The translations under genes were made by a program, and so were the position numbers. Below the pieces are notes generated by a model, which saw only the letters and a program-made list of their open reading frames with translations, had not been told where the DNA came from and made no database searches. Below are positions 32,596 through 41,187 of a stretch of 58,298 nt of DNA, in pieces. Within the stretch, counting starts at the first letter, position 1. Each line of letters begins with the position of its first letter. Source of the DNA: DATLSM01 sp049585815 (GTDB lineage Bacteria > Actinomycetota > Thermoleophilia > Solirubrobacterales > 70-9); contig JBAVAR010000004.1 of NCBI GenBank assembly GCA_049585815.1, forward strand, positions 1 to 58,298, written 5' to 3'.

Positions 32596-33551
32596 CGCTG
32601 GACCACGCCGTCGGCGACGAGTTCCAGCAGGTGGCGCTGCTCGGCGACGAAGGCCGCTGACGCAAGTCGGCGCTTGGCAGCGGCCACCAACTCGATCGCC
32701 CGGGCGCGGACCTGATCGAGGGCGCCGGTCAGGGCGATGCGGTCGCAGAGAGATTCCGCGGCGGCGGCATCCAGCTCGCGCAGATTGATCGAACGGATCC
32801 CCGGTTCGAGGGCGGCGGCGACGATCAGCGGCAGGGTGACGGTGCCATCGAGCAGGTCGGTGCCGCGGGCCTTGCCGGTCCTCTCCGGAGGCCCGGCAAC
32901 GTCGAGGACATCGTCGAGCATCTGGAAGGCAAGCCCGACCTCGGCGCCGAATGCCTCGAGGGCATCTTCATCGCGGCCCATCAGGCAGGCGCATGAGAAC
33001 AGTTTTCCGGTCTTAAGCCGGCACCGCGCCAGGTAGCGCTCCTCGGAGATCCCGAGATCAAAGGCGTCATGGCGCTGGGCCAGCTCCCCGCTTGCGAGGG
33101 CAACGGAGGCTTCGCTGAGCAGCTCAACAGCGCGGGCGTCCCCCGCCTCGGCCAGCAGCGCAAAGGCCCTGGAGAAGAGCAGGTCGCCGGTGGCGATGGC
33201 CCGGTCGCGGCCGGAGGCGACAACTACGGTCGGCTGCCCGCGTCGCAGGGGCGCGTTGTCAAGGACATCGTCGTGAACGAGAGTCGCCATGTGGACCAGC
33301 TCAACAGCGCTCGCCGCGCGGACCGCCGCCTCCCCCCCGCTCTCACCGGCACAAAGCAAGACGAGCAGCGGTCGCAGCCTCTTGCCACCCGCGGCGAGTG
33401 TCGCGTGCGCATCGATGCCGAGCGGCTGGCCGTGGCCGGCACCCGCTGCCTGCAGCTTTTTCTCGACCTCGCCGAGCCGGGTCGGCAACCAGCGGCTGGA
33501 GGCGTCGAGGACCGCGGTGACTGGCGGCGGGACGGCGGAGGGGCGGGTCAT
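32586..33551 (-). CDS. Polyprenyl diphosphate synthase (menaquinone side-chain)
   Basis: A 321-aa all-helical trans-prenyltransferase that elongates isoprenoid diphosphates. The first aspartate-rich motif is in LVHDDVLDNAPLRRG and the second in MLDDVLDVAG; GGKRLRPLL and LKTGKLF are also present. ATG 33551 overlaps the menG stop by 4 nt, which links it to menaquinone tail synthesis (heptaprenyl or octaprenyl, length not predictable). The second motif reads DDVLD as expected. An upstream extension to 33602 in frame is not conserved. Confidence 0.9.
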   Translation of the reverse strand: MTRPSAVPPPVTAVLDASSRWLPTRLGEVEKKLQAAGAGHGQPLGIDAHATLAAGGKRLRPLLVLLCAGESGGEAAVRAASAVELVHMATLVHDDVLDNAPLRRGQPTVVVASGRDRAIATGDLLFSRAFALLAEAGDARAVELLSEASVALASGELAQRHDAFDLGISEERYLARCRLKTGKLFSCACLMGRDEDALEAFGAEVGLAFQMLDDVLDVAGPPERTGKARGTDLLDGTVTLPLIVAAALEPGIRSINLRELDAAAAESLCDRIALTGALDQVRARAIELVAAAKRRLASAAFVAEQRHLLELVADGVVQRYS

Positions 33552-34216
33552 TCGCGAACGCCGCTGTGGATCGCGATGATCCCCCCGGCGAGCACGGTAC
33601 AACGGATGTGCTCCAGCCCGCTGGCGGCCATCTTAGCCGCGAGAGCGCGAGGAGCGGGAAAGCTGCGCACGGATTCGGGAAGGTAGGTGTAGGCCTCCGG
33701 ATCGCCTGAGAGGTTGCCCAGCAGGGGCACAGCGCGGTCGAACCACAGCGAGTAGAAGGTCGATAGCGGTGGGCGGTGTGGCTGGGTGATCTCGAGAATG
33801 ACCAGCCTCCCCCCCGGACGCAGAACGCGGGACATCTCGAGCAGGCCGCGGTCGAGGTCGCTGAGGTTACGAGCGCCGAAACCGATCGTCACCGCATCAA
33901 AGCGAGCTGTGTCATAGGGAAGCTGAAGTGCGTCGGCCCACTCGAAGCGCGCACCCGTCTCGCCGAGCGCCGCGACCTTCTCGCGAGCCAGATCGAGCAT
34001 CGGCTCGGAGAAATCGCATCCGACCACCCGGCCATCCGGCGCCACCCGGCGGGCGAGCTCCAGAGCCATATCTCCGGTGCCGCAGCAAACATCGAGGGCG
34101 CTCTCCCCCGGCGCGAGCTCGGCCCGATCGGCGGCCCTCTCCCGCCAACGATGGTGCAACCCCGCCGTCATCACCGAGTTGAGCACGTCATAACGGGCGG
34201 CGACCCGATCGAACAT
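33548..34216 (-). CDS. menG: Demethylmenaquinone methyltransferase
   Basis: At least 222 aa. It C-methylates demethylmenaquinone using SAM, the last step of menaquinone synthesis. MFDRVAARYDVLNSVM, the SAM-binding LDVCCGTGDMALELA, and GFGARNLSDLDRGLLEMSRVLRPGGRLVILEIT are UbiE/MenG hallmarks. The first ATG is at 34216, but 23 in-frame codons upstream, back to a CTG at 34285, read like a normal MenG N-terminus (AQFAEQVNRMF). Hence the true start may be the rare CTG, overlapping the cytochrome gene. It lies between that gene and the polyprenyl synthase. Confidence 0.9.
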   Translation of the reverse strand: MFDRVAARYDVLNSVMTAGLHHRWRERAADRAELAPGESALDVCCGTGDMALELARRVAPDGRVVGCDFSEPMLDLAREKVAALGETGARFEWADALQLPYDTARFDAVTIGFGARNLSDLDRGLLEMSRVLRPGGRLVILEITQPHRPPLSTFYSLWFDRAVPLLGNLSGDPEAYTYLPESVRSFPAPRALAAKMAASGLEHIRCTVLAGGIIAIHSGVRE

Positions 34217-34259
34217 GCGATTGACCTGCTCCGCGAACTGGGCGGAGTCCCGGGCGGGT

Positions 34260-34961
34260 TTAGTTGAGTGAGGAGAGGAAGTCAGCTAGCTGGTTGAGCT
34301 TCTTCGGCGGCAATTCGCGGAAGGAGGGCATGATACCCGGGCCGATTTCCAGGGAGCGGATGATCGCCGCGCGCGGAATCCGGGCACCGATGTGGGTCAG
34401 TTCGGGCCCCGGCCCTTTGTTTCCGTCTTCACCCAGCCTATGGCAGGCAAGGCAGCCGGATCCCGCGACCACCTCTTTGCCCGCTTCGTATTGAGGCGCG
34501 ACCTTCATCGTAATTTCGGTTGGCGTGCCGGCCACCGCACCGGAGTAGGTGAGGTAGGCCATCGCCAGGATCGTGAAAACGCCGGCGGAAACGGCGATCG
34601 GGCGCCGCTCGGGGCGCCGCTCGGGTCCCCGATCATAGAAGGGCAGAAAGAGCAGCAGCACCATGCAGACGGTGGGGATGCCGATGGTGGCGATCGGAAC
34701 CAGATCCGGCCCTTTGAGGATCCGCAGGAGCTCGAAGAGGAAGAAGAAGTACCACTCCGGTCGCGGCACGTAGGTTGTCGTCGTCGGGTTGACCGCCGGC
34801 CCCTGCTGAGCCCCGAGGATCAGCGACATGACCATGATCACGGCGACAACGATCAGCGCCATCGTCGAATCCTTCAGCACCGCGTAGGGGAAGAAGGGCT
34901 TGCCTTTCTTCTTGAGGAGCTCGTACTCCTCCAGATATGCCTGCTTGTCGCGCGCCTTCAT
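34260..34961 (-). CDS. qcrC: Menaquinol:cytochrome c reductase cytochrome b/c subunit (subunit IV-cytochrome c fusion)
   Basis: A 233-aa fusion. Residues about 1-160 resemble subunit IV of b6f complexes (KDSTMALIVVAVIMVMSLILG, RPEWYFFFLFELLRILKG, three membrane helices). Residues about 170-233 are a cytochrome c domain with the heme motif CLACH and a probable distal Met in GPGIMPSFRELPPKKLNQLADFL. This matches the QcrC-type b/c subunit of Gram-positive bacteria. ATG 34961 lies 4 nt downstream of the cytochrome b stop. It carries electrons from the complex to terminal oxidase or soluble carriers. Confidence 0.92.
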   Translation of the reverse strand: MKARDKQAYLEEYELLKKKGKPFFPYAVLKDSTMALIVVAVIMVMSLILGAQQGPAVNPTTTTYVPRPEWYFFFLFELLRILKGPDLVPIATIGIPTVCMVLLLFLPFYDRGPERRPERRPIAVSAGVFTILAMAYLTYSGAVAGTPTEITMKVAPQYEAGKEVVAGSGCLACHRLGEDGNKGPGPELTHIGARIPRAAIIRSLEIGPGIMPSFRELPPKKLNQLADFLSSLN

Positions 34962-34965
34962 CGGA

Positions 34966-35856
34966 TCAGCTCGGAGAGGCTCCGTTGCCCTCCACGCCGG
35001 CGTCGAGCTGGGTGGCCGGCGCTGCGGCCTTCGGCTTCTCGGCCCGCACCCAGGGCGGCGCGGTGGTGCCCAGCTTGACCACGAGGTAGAGGTGGGCACC
35101 GATCAGAGCGATGATCGCGCCGGGGACGAGCAGCATGTGGATCGAGTAGAAGCGGGCCAGCGTCGTTGCCCCGAACTCGGGCCCAGCGCGGAGAAAGTCG
35201 CTCAAATAGGGGCCGAGGATCGGCGCGGTGCCGTTGATGTTGATGCCCACGATCGAGGCCCAGTAGGAGCGCTGGTCGAAGGGCAGAAGGTAGCCGGTGA
35301 AGGCCATTGTCATGGTCAGGATCAGCAGCACCACGCCGATTACCCAGTTCAGCTCACGGGGGTACTTATAGGCGCCGAAGAAGAAGGTGCGGCCCATGTG
35401 TAAGAAGACGAGGATCACCATCACGCTGGCTCCCCACTTGTGCATCCCGTGCACGAACTGGCCGAGGAAGACATCGTTGTTGATGTGGGAGATCGAGGCG
35501 TAGGCCTGAGTCGCCGAGGGCGTGTAGAACATCGCCAGGAAGACGCCGGTGACGGCCTGGACGATGAATGCAAAGAGGGTCGCGGAGCCGAGCGTGTAGT
35601 ACCAGTTGGTTCCCTTTGGAACCTTGCGGTAGAGCATCCCGGTGAGGAATCCGCTGGCGCCGGTTCGCTGATCGACCCAGGCGAGCACCTCCGCCGGGGC
35701 CTCTTTGGCCTGGCCGGCTGCCCGCTCGCCGTGGGAGGGACGCTCGGGGGGGGCGGTTTTGAGGTCGGCGGGAGCCTGGCCCTTGCCGTTTGTTCCCTCC
35801 CCGGGCTTGGCCGGCTTGCGAAGCGGGGCGGGGACGATCGCGTCAGGGATCTTCAT
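34966..35856 (-). CDS. qcrB: Cytochrome b (b6-type) subunit of menaquinol:cytochrome c reductase
   Basis: A 296-aa four-helix cytochrome b6-like protein. The heme-ligand His residues lie in QFVHGMHKWGASVMVILVFLHMGR and FYSIHMLL; GYLLPFDQRSYWA is the quinone-site helix region. The first about 60 residues are a disordered Pro/Ala/Lys-rich cytosolic extension. Together with the Rieske and b/c genes it makes a complete quinol:cytochrome c reductase. It starts 12 nt after the Rieske gene. Confidence 0.93.
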   Translation of the reverse strand: MKIPDAIVPAPLRKPAKPGEGTNGKGQAPADLKTAPPERPSHGERAAGQAKEAPAEVLAWVDQRTGASGFLTGMLYRKVPKGTNWYYTLGSATLFAFIVQAVTGVFLAMFYTPSATQAYASISHINNDVFLGQFVHGMHKWGASVMVILVFLHMGRTFFFGAYKYPRELNWVIGVVLLILTMTMAFTGYLLPFDQRSYWASIVGININGTAPILGPYLSDFLRAGPEFGATTLARFYSIHMLLVPGAIIALIGAHLYLVVKLGTTAPPWVRAEKPKAAAPATQLDAGVEGNGASPS

Positions 35857-35868
35857 CTTGCCCGAGGC

Positions 35869-36504
35869 CTAATGGGATGGCGGCGGAAAGGTGGATGGGC
35901 GTGGCGGGTAGAGGTATTCCCAAATGCCGCCGGTGAACTCGCCCGGATCACGGGCGCGGACAGGTTCGAGCTGGTTGGTGACGCTATAGCGAGGGCCCAG
36001 CTCGACCTGACCTTTGCGGATGCGGGTCTGAAAATGATCGAGCGGCCGCACCGGCGGGCCCCCGATCCGCTTGCCCTGAAAGTCATAGACACCGCCGTGA
36101 CAGGGACAGATGAAGTTGCCGGCCGCTTCGACAAAGCGGACCGGGCAGCCGAGATGCGCGCAGCGGTTTGAGAGGGCGATCAATTCCTTGGGGTTCTCGC
36201 CGAGTTCAGCGGAGCCCTTGCGCACGTAGGCGGTGGTCTTGCCGATCTCCCCGATCCCCTCTGTTTCGGTGAAGACGACCTGCCGGTAGTTGTCTTCGAC
36301 GAAGTTGCTGACCGGACCGACGGCCTCCCAGTGCTCCTTGCCGCGTTCGAAGATCGGCGCGATGGCAAACCCGACTGCGGGAAGCACGATCGCGAGTCCG
36401 GCGACGCCACCGACCCCCTGGGCGGCGATCGTGAAAGCGCGACGCCGAGTCATCGACTCGCCCTGAAAGTAGCCGGGAGGGTCGGGTTGTACCCGCTCCT
36501 GCAT
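35869..36504 (-). CDS. qcrA: Rieske iron-sulfur protein
   Basis: A 211-aa [2Fe-2S] protein. ATG 36504 is preceded by GAGGAGG at 5-nt spacing; an alternative GTG 36549 would add 15 residues. The cluster ligands are in CAHLGC and CPCHGG; an N-terminal basic segment (TRRRAF) and hydrophobic helix (about 25-50) form a twin-arginine-like anchor. Residues GWEYLYPP at the end are typical for the family. It begins the qcrA-qcrB-qcrC group; the gap from the preceding conserved gene is 67 nt. Confidence 0.93.
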   Translation of the reverse strand: MQERVQPDPPGYFQGESMTRRRAFTIAAQGVGGVAGLAIVLPAVGFAIAPIFERGKEHWEAVGPVSNFVEDNYRQVVFTETEGIGEIGKTTAYVRKGSAELGENPKELIALSNRCAHLGCPVRFVEAAGNFICPCHGGVYDFQGKRIGGPPVRPLDHFQTRIRKGQVELGPRYSVTNQLEPVRARDPGEFTGGIWEYLYPPRPSTFPPPSH

Positions 36505-36571
36505 GGGAGCCTCCTCGGTCCCGTTCCTCTTGTCCGCCTCGTCAGCCACAGCGCTTCTGGGACCGAGCAGT

Positions 36572-37066
36572 CTATTGACTCCGGGGCGGATGCGGTCCGC
36601 CTGACCGGAGCGCCAGCTTGGCTGCCTCGTGCTCGGCACTGGGGCCGGTTCCGACCGCCGTGGCGGAGGCTCTCCAAAGCGCAGGTATCGCAGTCTCCCG
36701 CCCCTCGCTATGCAACTGGGCGCAGAGGCTGATCAGGTCGGCCAGCTCGCCGACGGCGCTGGCGTCGCCGAGGGCGGAGAGGCGCTCGATTCCGAGTGCG
36801 TAGAGGTAGTCGCCGGCGAGCAGGTCGAGGTCGGCTTCGCAGCCGGCGAGCAGGCGTGGCTCACCGTAGTGGAGCAGATAGCCCTCGCGCACCGTCTCCA
36901 GGACAAGGGCGTACTCGGCTGGTGCGGCGGCGGCGGCGGGACCGGCGGCGGCGAGCGGTCCGAACTCCGGCGCCGCGGTCGGCTTCACCACATGCGCCGC
37001 GATCGGGGTGTCCTCGTTGCGCAGCTGCGCCGCTAGCTCCTCCAACACGCTTCCCACCTCAGCCAC
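36572..37066 (-). CDS. Conserved actinobacterial protein of unknown function
   Basis: A 164-aa protein starting at GTG 37066. The helical core TVREGYLLHYGEPRLL, DLDLLAGDYLYALGIERLSALGD and AVGELADLISLCAQLH appears repeatedly in actinobacterial genomes, next to respiratory or heme genes in my recollection. No catalytic motif or membrane segment is evident. An Ala-rich linker (about 38-47) and a Pro-rich tail flank the core. It lies between hemL (48 nt) and qcrA (67 nt), so a link with bc-complex assembly is a guess. Confidence 0.65.
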   Translation of the reverse strand: MAEVGSVLEELAAQLRNEDTPIAAHVVKPTAAPEFGPLAAAGPAAAAAPAEYALVLETVREGYLLHYGEPRLLAGCEADLDLLAGDYLYALGIERLSALGDASAVGELADLISLCAQLHSEGRETAIPALWRASATAVGTGPSAEHEAAKLALRSGGPHPPRSQ

Positions 37067-37114
37067 TGCGCTGCTTCTTGTCGGCGCCGGGGGTCGTGGT
37101 GAATCGCCAGACGC

Positions 37115-38410
37115 TCATCGCAGAGCTTTCTCGAGGGACTCGGTGGCGGCGGCGAGGGTGCGGTCGATCGCCTCCTCGTCGTGGGCGAGCGATATGAACC
37201 AGGCCTCGAACTGAGACGGTGGGGGGAGGACGCCGCGCTCGAGCATCGCGCGGCAGAAGCGAGCGTGGGCCTCAAGATCACAGGCCCGGGCGGAGGCGAA
37301 ATCGACGATCGGTACAGGGGAGAAGAAGAGGGTGAGGAGGCCGGGCGCTGCGGTGACCTGCAGCGGGCGGCCCTCTGAGAGCTCGGTCAGTCCAGCCGTA
37401 AGTCGGTCGCTCAGTTCGGTGAGTCGGCCGTAGGCGGCAGCGTCCAACTGGCTCAGCGTCGCGAGTCCGGCGGCAACCGCGAGGGGGTTACCGGACAGAG
37501 TTCCGGCCTGGTAGACGTCGCCGACGGGAGCGACGTCCTCCATCAGCTCGCGGCGGCCGGCGAAGGCGGCGGCCGGAAGGCCGCCACCGAGGACCTTGCC
37601 GAGGATCGTGAGGTCGGGCTCGACGCCGTAGAGCTCCTGAGCGCCGCCGCGGGCGAGGCGGAATCCAGTGATCACCTCGTCGAACACAAGCAGGGCACCA
37701 GCCTCGGCGGTGGCCCTGCGGAGGAACTCAAGGAAGCCCTCGGCGGGGGCAACGACGCCCATATTGGCGGCAACGGGCTCGACAAGGAGCGCTGCAACGG
37801 GATGGTCCAGAAGGGCCCGCTCGACCGCAGTGCGGTCGTTCCAGTCGACAACCACGGTCGAGGCGGCCTGCGAGGCGGTGACGCCAGGGCTTGCCGGAAT
37901 GCCCAATGTCGCAAGACCGGAGCCGGCGTCGGCGAGCAGGCCGTCTGAGTGGCCGTGGTAGGCGCCGGCGAACTTGACGATTACCTCACGCCCGGTTGCG
38001 GCGCGGGCGAGGCGCACGGCGCTCATCGCCGCCTCGGTGCCGGAACTCGTCATCCGCAGCATCTCGACCGCAGGGAGCCGGGCGGCCACCTCCTCCGCTA
38101 GCTCAACCTCGGCGGCGGTCGCGGTGCCGTAGCTGGTGCCGTGCCGCGCCGCCTCGGTCACCGCACCAACCACCTCCGAGTGGGCGTGTCCGAGAATCAG
38201 CGCCCCCCACGAGCAGATCCAGTCGATGTAGCGATCGCCATCGGCATCGACCAGTTCGCAGCCCTCACCGCGCTCGACGAAAATCGGCTCGCGGCCGATC
38301 TGCCCCATCGCCCGCACGGGGCTGTTGACCCCACCGGGGAGAACCTTCAGCGCCCGCTGGTACAGCTCGGCGGAGCTAGGAATGCTCGGCCTCCCAGCGC
38401 GAATACTCAT
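37115..38410 (-). CDS. hemL: Glutamate-1-semialdehyde 2,1-aminomutase
   Basis: A 431-aa PLP enzyme converting glutamate-1-semialdehyde to 5-aminolevulinate in heme synthesis. ELYQRALKVLPGGVNSPVRA, HGTSYGTATAAEVELAE, LLVFDEVITGFRL and the catalytic-lysine segment ILGKVLGGGLPAAAFAGR are clear. ATG 38410 gives the usual N-terminus and overlaps the preceding decarboxylase-like gene by 35 nt; the long upstream open frame is out of that family. It is the second committed porphyrin gene in the cluster with hemB. Confidence 0.93.
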   Translation of the reverse strand: MSIRAGRPSIPSSAELYQRALKVLPGGVNSPVRAMGQIGREPIFVERGEGCELVDADGDRYIDWICSWGALILGHAHSEVVGAVTEAARHGTSYGTATAAEVELAEEVAARLPAVEMLRMTSSGTEAAMSAVRLARAATGREVIVKFAGAYHGHSDGLLADAGSGLATLGIPASPGVTASQAASTVVVDWNDRTAVERALLDHPVAALLVEPVAANMGVVAPAEGFLEFLRRATAEAGALLVFDEVITGFRLARGGAQELYGVEPDLTILGKVLGGGLPAAAFAGRRELMEDVAPVGDVYQAGTLSGNPLAVAAGLATLSQLDAAAYGRLTELSDRLTAGLTELSEGRPLQVTAAPGLLTLFFSPVPIVDFASARACDLEAHARFCRAMLERGVLPPPSQFEAWFISLAHDEEAIDRTLAAATESLEKALR

Positions 38411-39461
38411 CGGTGAAGTAGTGGAGGCGGATCTTCTTGTACTCGGTTGAGGAGTAGAGGGTGGCGCGGTCATCTGGGCCCATCCCGCACTCCTCGGCGA
38501 TCGAGTCGAGGATCGCGTCGCACTCCTCCTTGGAGCGGCCGTGGGCCATTGTGAAGACGCTGTAGGGCCAGTCCTCGTAGGTGGGGCGCTGGTAGCAGTG
38601 GGAGATACCGCGGAAGGAGGCCATCCGGCCCCCCACCTCCATGATCTCCTCATCGGGCACCCTCCAGACGCCCATCCCGTTGGCCGAGAAACCGGCCCGT
38701 CGGTGGTAGAGGATCGCCGCCACCCGGCGCAGGATCTTGCGGTCGGCCATCGCGCGCAGGCGCCCGAGCAGCTCATCGGTGGAGATCCCGAGCTCGGAGG
38801 CGGCCTGGTCATAGGGGCGCTCGACTGCGGCCATCGGCCCCTGGATGGCGCGGATCGTCGCCACGTCAGCCTCGTCGTAGGGTTGGGGGTCCAGCTCGCG
38901 CGGTGGTGAAGCGTCGACCGCCGCCGCCAGGGCCTCGGTCCCCTTCTCCATCTCGAGGTTCATGTTGATCTTGAACAGGGTGAGGGTGGGGAGCTGGCGC
39001 ATCGAGGTGGCCCCGGTCTCCCCCATCAGTACCTCGAGGGTCGCGGCAAGGCCCAGCTCGGAGTCGGGCGGGGTGGCGATCGTGAACCAGAGGTTGAAGT
39101 CGTGGGTGCGGAGGTAGTTATGGGAGACCCCGGGATGGGAGTTGACGATCTTCGCGGCGCGCTGGGGGTGCTCGGAATCGACTTTGGCGGCGACGAGCAT
39201 CGATTCATAGCCGAGCGCGCGGGTATCGAAGATCGGGGTGATCTCTCGGATGATCCGCTCCTCCAGCAGGCGCTTCGTGCGAAGAATGACGTCGGCCGAC
39301 TCCAGTCCGGCCTGCGAGGCGAGCCGGGCAAACGGCTCGGGTTCAAGCGGGAAGTTCGACTGAAGAAGGTTCATCAGCCGCTTGTCGGTCTCATCGAGCG
39401 GGATCGCTGCGCCGTCACGGCGGGAACGGGCCTTTGACTGGGGCGTCTTCACCGAAGCCAT
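38376..39461 (-). CDS. AhbA-AhbB-like fusion (Lrp/AsnC-fold siroheme decarboxylase-like)
   Basis: A 361-aa protein made of two tandem AsnC/Lrp-like modules, about 22-165 and 185-345. Each has a helix-turn-helix (DETDKRLMNLLQSNFPLEPEPFARLA; DEADVATIRAIQGPMAAVERPYDQAASELG) and a ligand-binding half (GVSHNYLRTHDFNLWFTI; GISHCYQRPTYEDWPYSVFTMAH). The second half retains His/Tyr/Arg residues close to AhbB. In AhbA/B siroheme is decarboxylated to didecarboxysiroheme in the alternative heme pathway. Genome annotation often calls these Lrp regulators. Position between hemB and hemL supports tetrapyrrole chemistry. Confidence 0.75.
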   Translation of the reverse strand: MASVKTPQSKARSRRDGAAIPLDETDKRLMNLLQSNFPLEPEPFARLASQAGLESADVILRTKRLLEERIIREITPIFDTRALGYESMLVAAKVDSEHPQRAAKIVNSHPGVSHNYLRTHDFNLWFTIATPPDSELGLAATLEVLMGETGATSMRQLPTLTLFKINMNLEMEKGTEALAAAVDASPPRELDPQPYDEADVATIRAIQGPMAAVERPYDQAASELGISTDELLGRLRAMADRKILRRVAAILYHRRAGFSANGMGVWRVPDEEIMEVGGRMASFRGISHCYQRPTYEDWPYSVFTMAHGRSKEECDAILDSIAEECGMGPDDRATLYSSTEYKKIRLHYFTDEYSRWEAEHS

Positions 39462-40420
39462 GCCGCGGCCTCCTTCGCGTAGTAGGTGACGATCGCGTCC
39501 GCGCCGGCGCGGCGGATCGAGGTCAGAATCTCCAGCACCGCGGCACGCTCGTCGATCCAGCCATGCCCTGCGGCGGCCTTCAGCATCGAGTACTCACCGG
39601 ATACCTGGTAGGCGGCGAGCGGAGCGCCAGTCTCCTCTTTGACCCGGCGGACGATGTCGAGATAGGGCGTGGCGGGCTTGACCATCAGCATGTCGGCGCC
39701 CTCCTCGAGATCGAGCCGGGCCTCCCGTACGGCCTCGGCGGCGTTGGCGGGATCCATCTGATAGCCACGGCGGTCGCCGAACTCCGGGGTCGTGCCCGCC
39801 GCGTCGCGGAAGGGACCGTAAAGGGCGGAGGCGTACTTCGCGCTGTAGGCAAGGATCGGCACGCCCGGGTGACCCTCCTCGTCGAGCTGGAAGCGGATCG
39901 AGCCGACCCGACCGTCCATCATGTCGCTCGGCGCGACCGCATCGGCGCCGGCCTCGGCGTGGGAGATCGCGGTCTTGGCAAGCAGCTCAACGGTGATGTC
40001 GTTGTCAACCTCGCCATCGCGCACGAAACCACAGTGACCGTGGGAGGTGTACTCACAGAGACAGACGTCGGTGATCACCACGAGGTCGGGGTGGGCCTTC
40101 TTTAGGGCCCGGATCGCCATCTGGACGATGCCCTCCTCGTCATAGGCGCCCGACCCTGATTCGTCCTTGGTCGATGGCACGCCGAAAAGGAGGGTCGCCC
40201 CGATACCCGCGGCGGTGATCTCGCTCGCCTCCTCGAGTAGCTCTGCGATCGAGAAGCGCTCGATGCCGGGCATTGAGTCGATCCCCTCGCGGACTCCCTC
40301 CCGCGCAACCACGAAGGTGGGCTGGATCAGGTGCGAGGGGGAGAGCGTCGTCTCGCGCACGAGCCCGCGCAGGGCCTCATTGCGACGCAGCCGGCGCATG
40401 CGTGTAGCCGGAAAGGGCAC
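39449..40420 (-). CDS. hemB: Delta-aminolevulinic acid dehydratase (porphobilinogen synthase)
   Basis: A 323-aa TIM-barrel enzyme condensing two 5-aminolevulinates to porphobilinogen. The zinc-site cysteines lie in DVCLCEYTSHGHCG, so this is the zinc-dependent type. The Schiff-base lysines are expected in ILAYSAKYASALYGPFR and MLMVKPATPYLDIV. GTG 40420 is used; ATG 40399 is a shorter choice. It overlaps the following gene by 13 nt. The 33-bp spacer to the divergent ABC gene must hold promoters for both directions or overlap coding sequence. Confidence 0.94.
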   Translation of the reverse strand: MPFPATRMRRLRRNEALRGLVRETTLSPSHLIQPTFVVAREGVREGIDSMPGIERFSIAELLEEASEITAAGIGATLLFGVPSTKDESGSGAYDEEGIVQMAIRALKKAHPDLVVITDVCLCEYTSHGHCGFVRDGEVDNDITVELLAKTAISHAEAGADAVAPSDMMDGRVGSIRFQLDEEGHPGVPILAYSAKYASALYGPFRDAAGTTPEFGDRRGYQMDPANAAEAVREARLDLEEGADMLMVKPATPYLDIVRRVKEETGAPLAAYQVSGEYSMLKAAAGHGWIDERAAVLEILTSIRRAGADAIVTYYAKEAAAWLR

Positions 40421-40453
40421 TGAAACGATTCTAGGCCGGGTAGCGTTCCGGCG

Positions 40454-41185
40454 ATGGCCACGGGGACCGAAGCAGCGGCGCTGGAGGTGCGGGGCCTAGT
40501 CAAACGCTACGGGGAGCGGGCCGCGCTGCGGGGGGTCGGCTTTGAGGCCGGCGGGGGGGAGTTGCTGGCCGTGATCGGGCCGAACGGAGCGGGCAAGACG
40601 ACACTGCTCTCGATCCTCGCCGGCATCGTCCGAGCCGATGATGGCGAGATCCACCTGCCGCGGGGGGAGGTGGGGTGGGTTCCCCAGCAGGCCGCTCTCT
40701 ACCGGCGGTTGACGGTCGAGGAGAACCTGCTTCTGTTCGCCCGGCTCGAGCGCCATCCCGAACCCAGAGCCTCGGTCGAGGAGATGCTCGAGCTCTCCGG
40801 GCTCACCGAGCGCCGCCGGGAGATCGTCGCCCGGCTCTCGGGTGGAAACCAGCAGCGAATCAACATCGCGATCGGCCTGCTTTCCCGGCCGGTAGTTCTG
40901 CTGCTCGACGAGCCGAGCGTCGGACTCGATCCGCGCCAACGGGCCCGTCTTTGGGAGTTCGTCTCGGCCCTCGCCGGACAGGGGACGACGGTGATCTTCT
41001 CCACCCACGACATCCAGGAGGCCGAGCGCTACGGCAAGCGGATGCTCGTCCTGGCAGACGGGGAGGCGCTTTTTGACGGGGAGGCGAGGAAGCTGCGCGA
41101 GGTGGTTCGCCGCGAGGCACCGGAGGCCGCTGATCGGGACTTTGAGACCGCCTTCGTCGCCTATCTCCAGCACCGGGGGCACTGA
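40454..41185 (+). CDS. ABC transporter ATP-binding protein
   Basis: A 243-aa ABC ATPase with Walker A GPNGAGKTT (42-50), the Q-loop PQQAALYRRLT, the LSGGNQQR signature and Walker B VVLLLDEPSVGLD. Its permease partner starts 2 nt after the stop. It resembles CcmA/NatA-type export ATPases. The substrate is unknown. Confidence 0.9.
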   Translation: MATGTEAAALEVRGLVKRYGERAALRGVGFEAGGGELLAVIGPNGAGKTTLLSILAGIVRADDGEIHLPRGEVGWVPQQAALYRRLTVEENLLLFARLERHPEPRASVEEMLELSGLTERRREIVARLSGGNQQRINIAIGLLSRPVVLLLDEPSVGLDPRQRARLWEFVSALAGQGTTVIFSTHDIQEAERYGKRMLVLADGEALFDGEARKLREVVRREAPEAADRDFETAFVAYLQHRGH

Positions 41186-41187
41186 CG

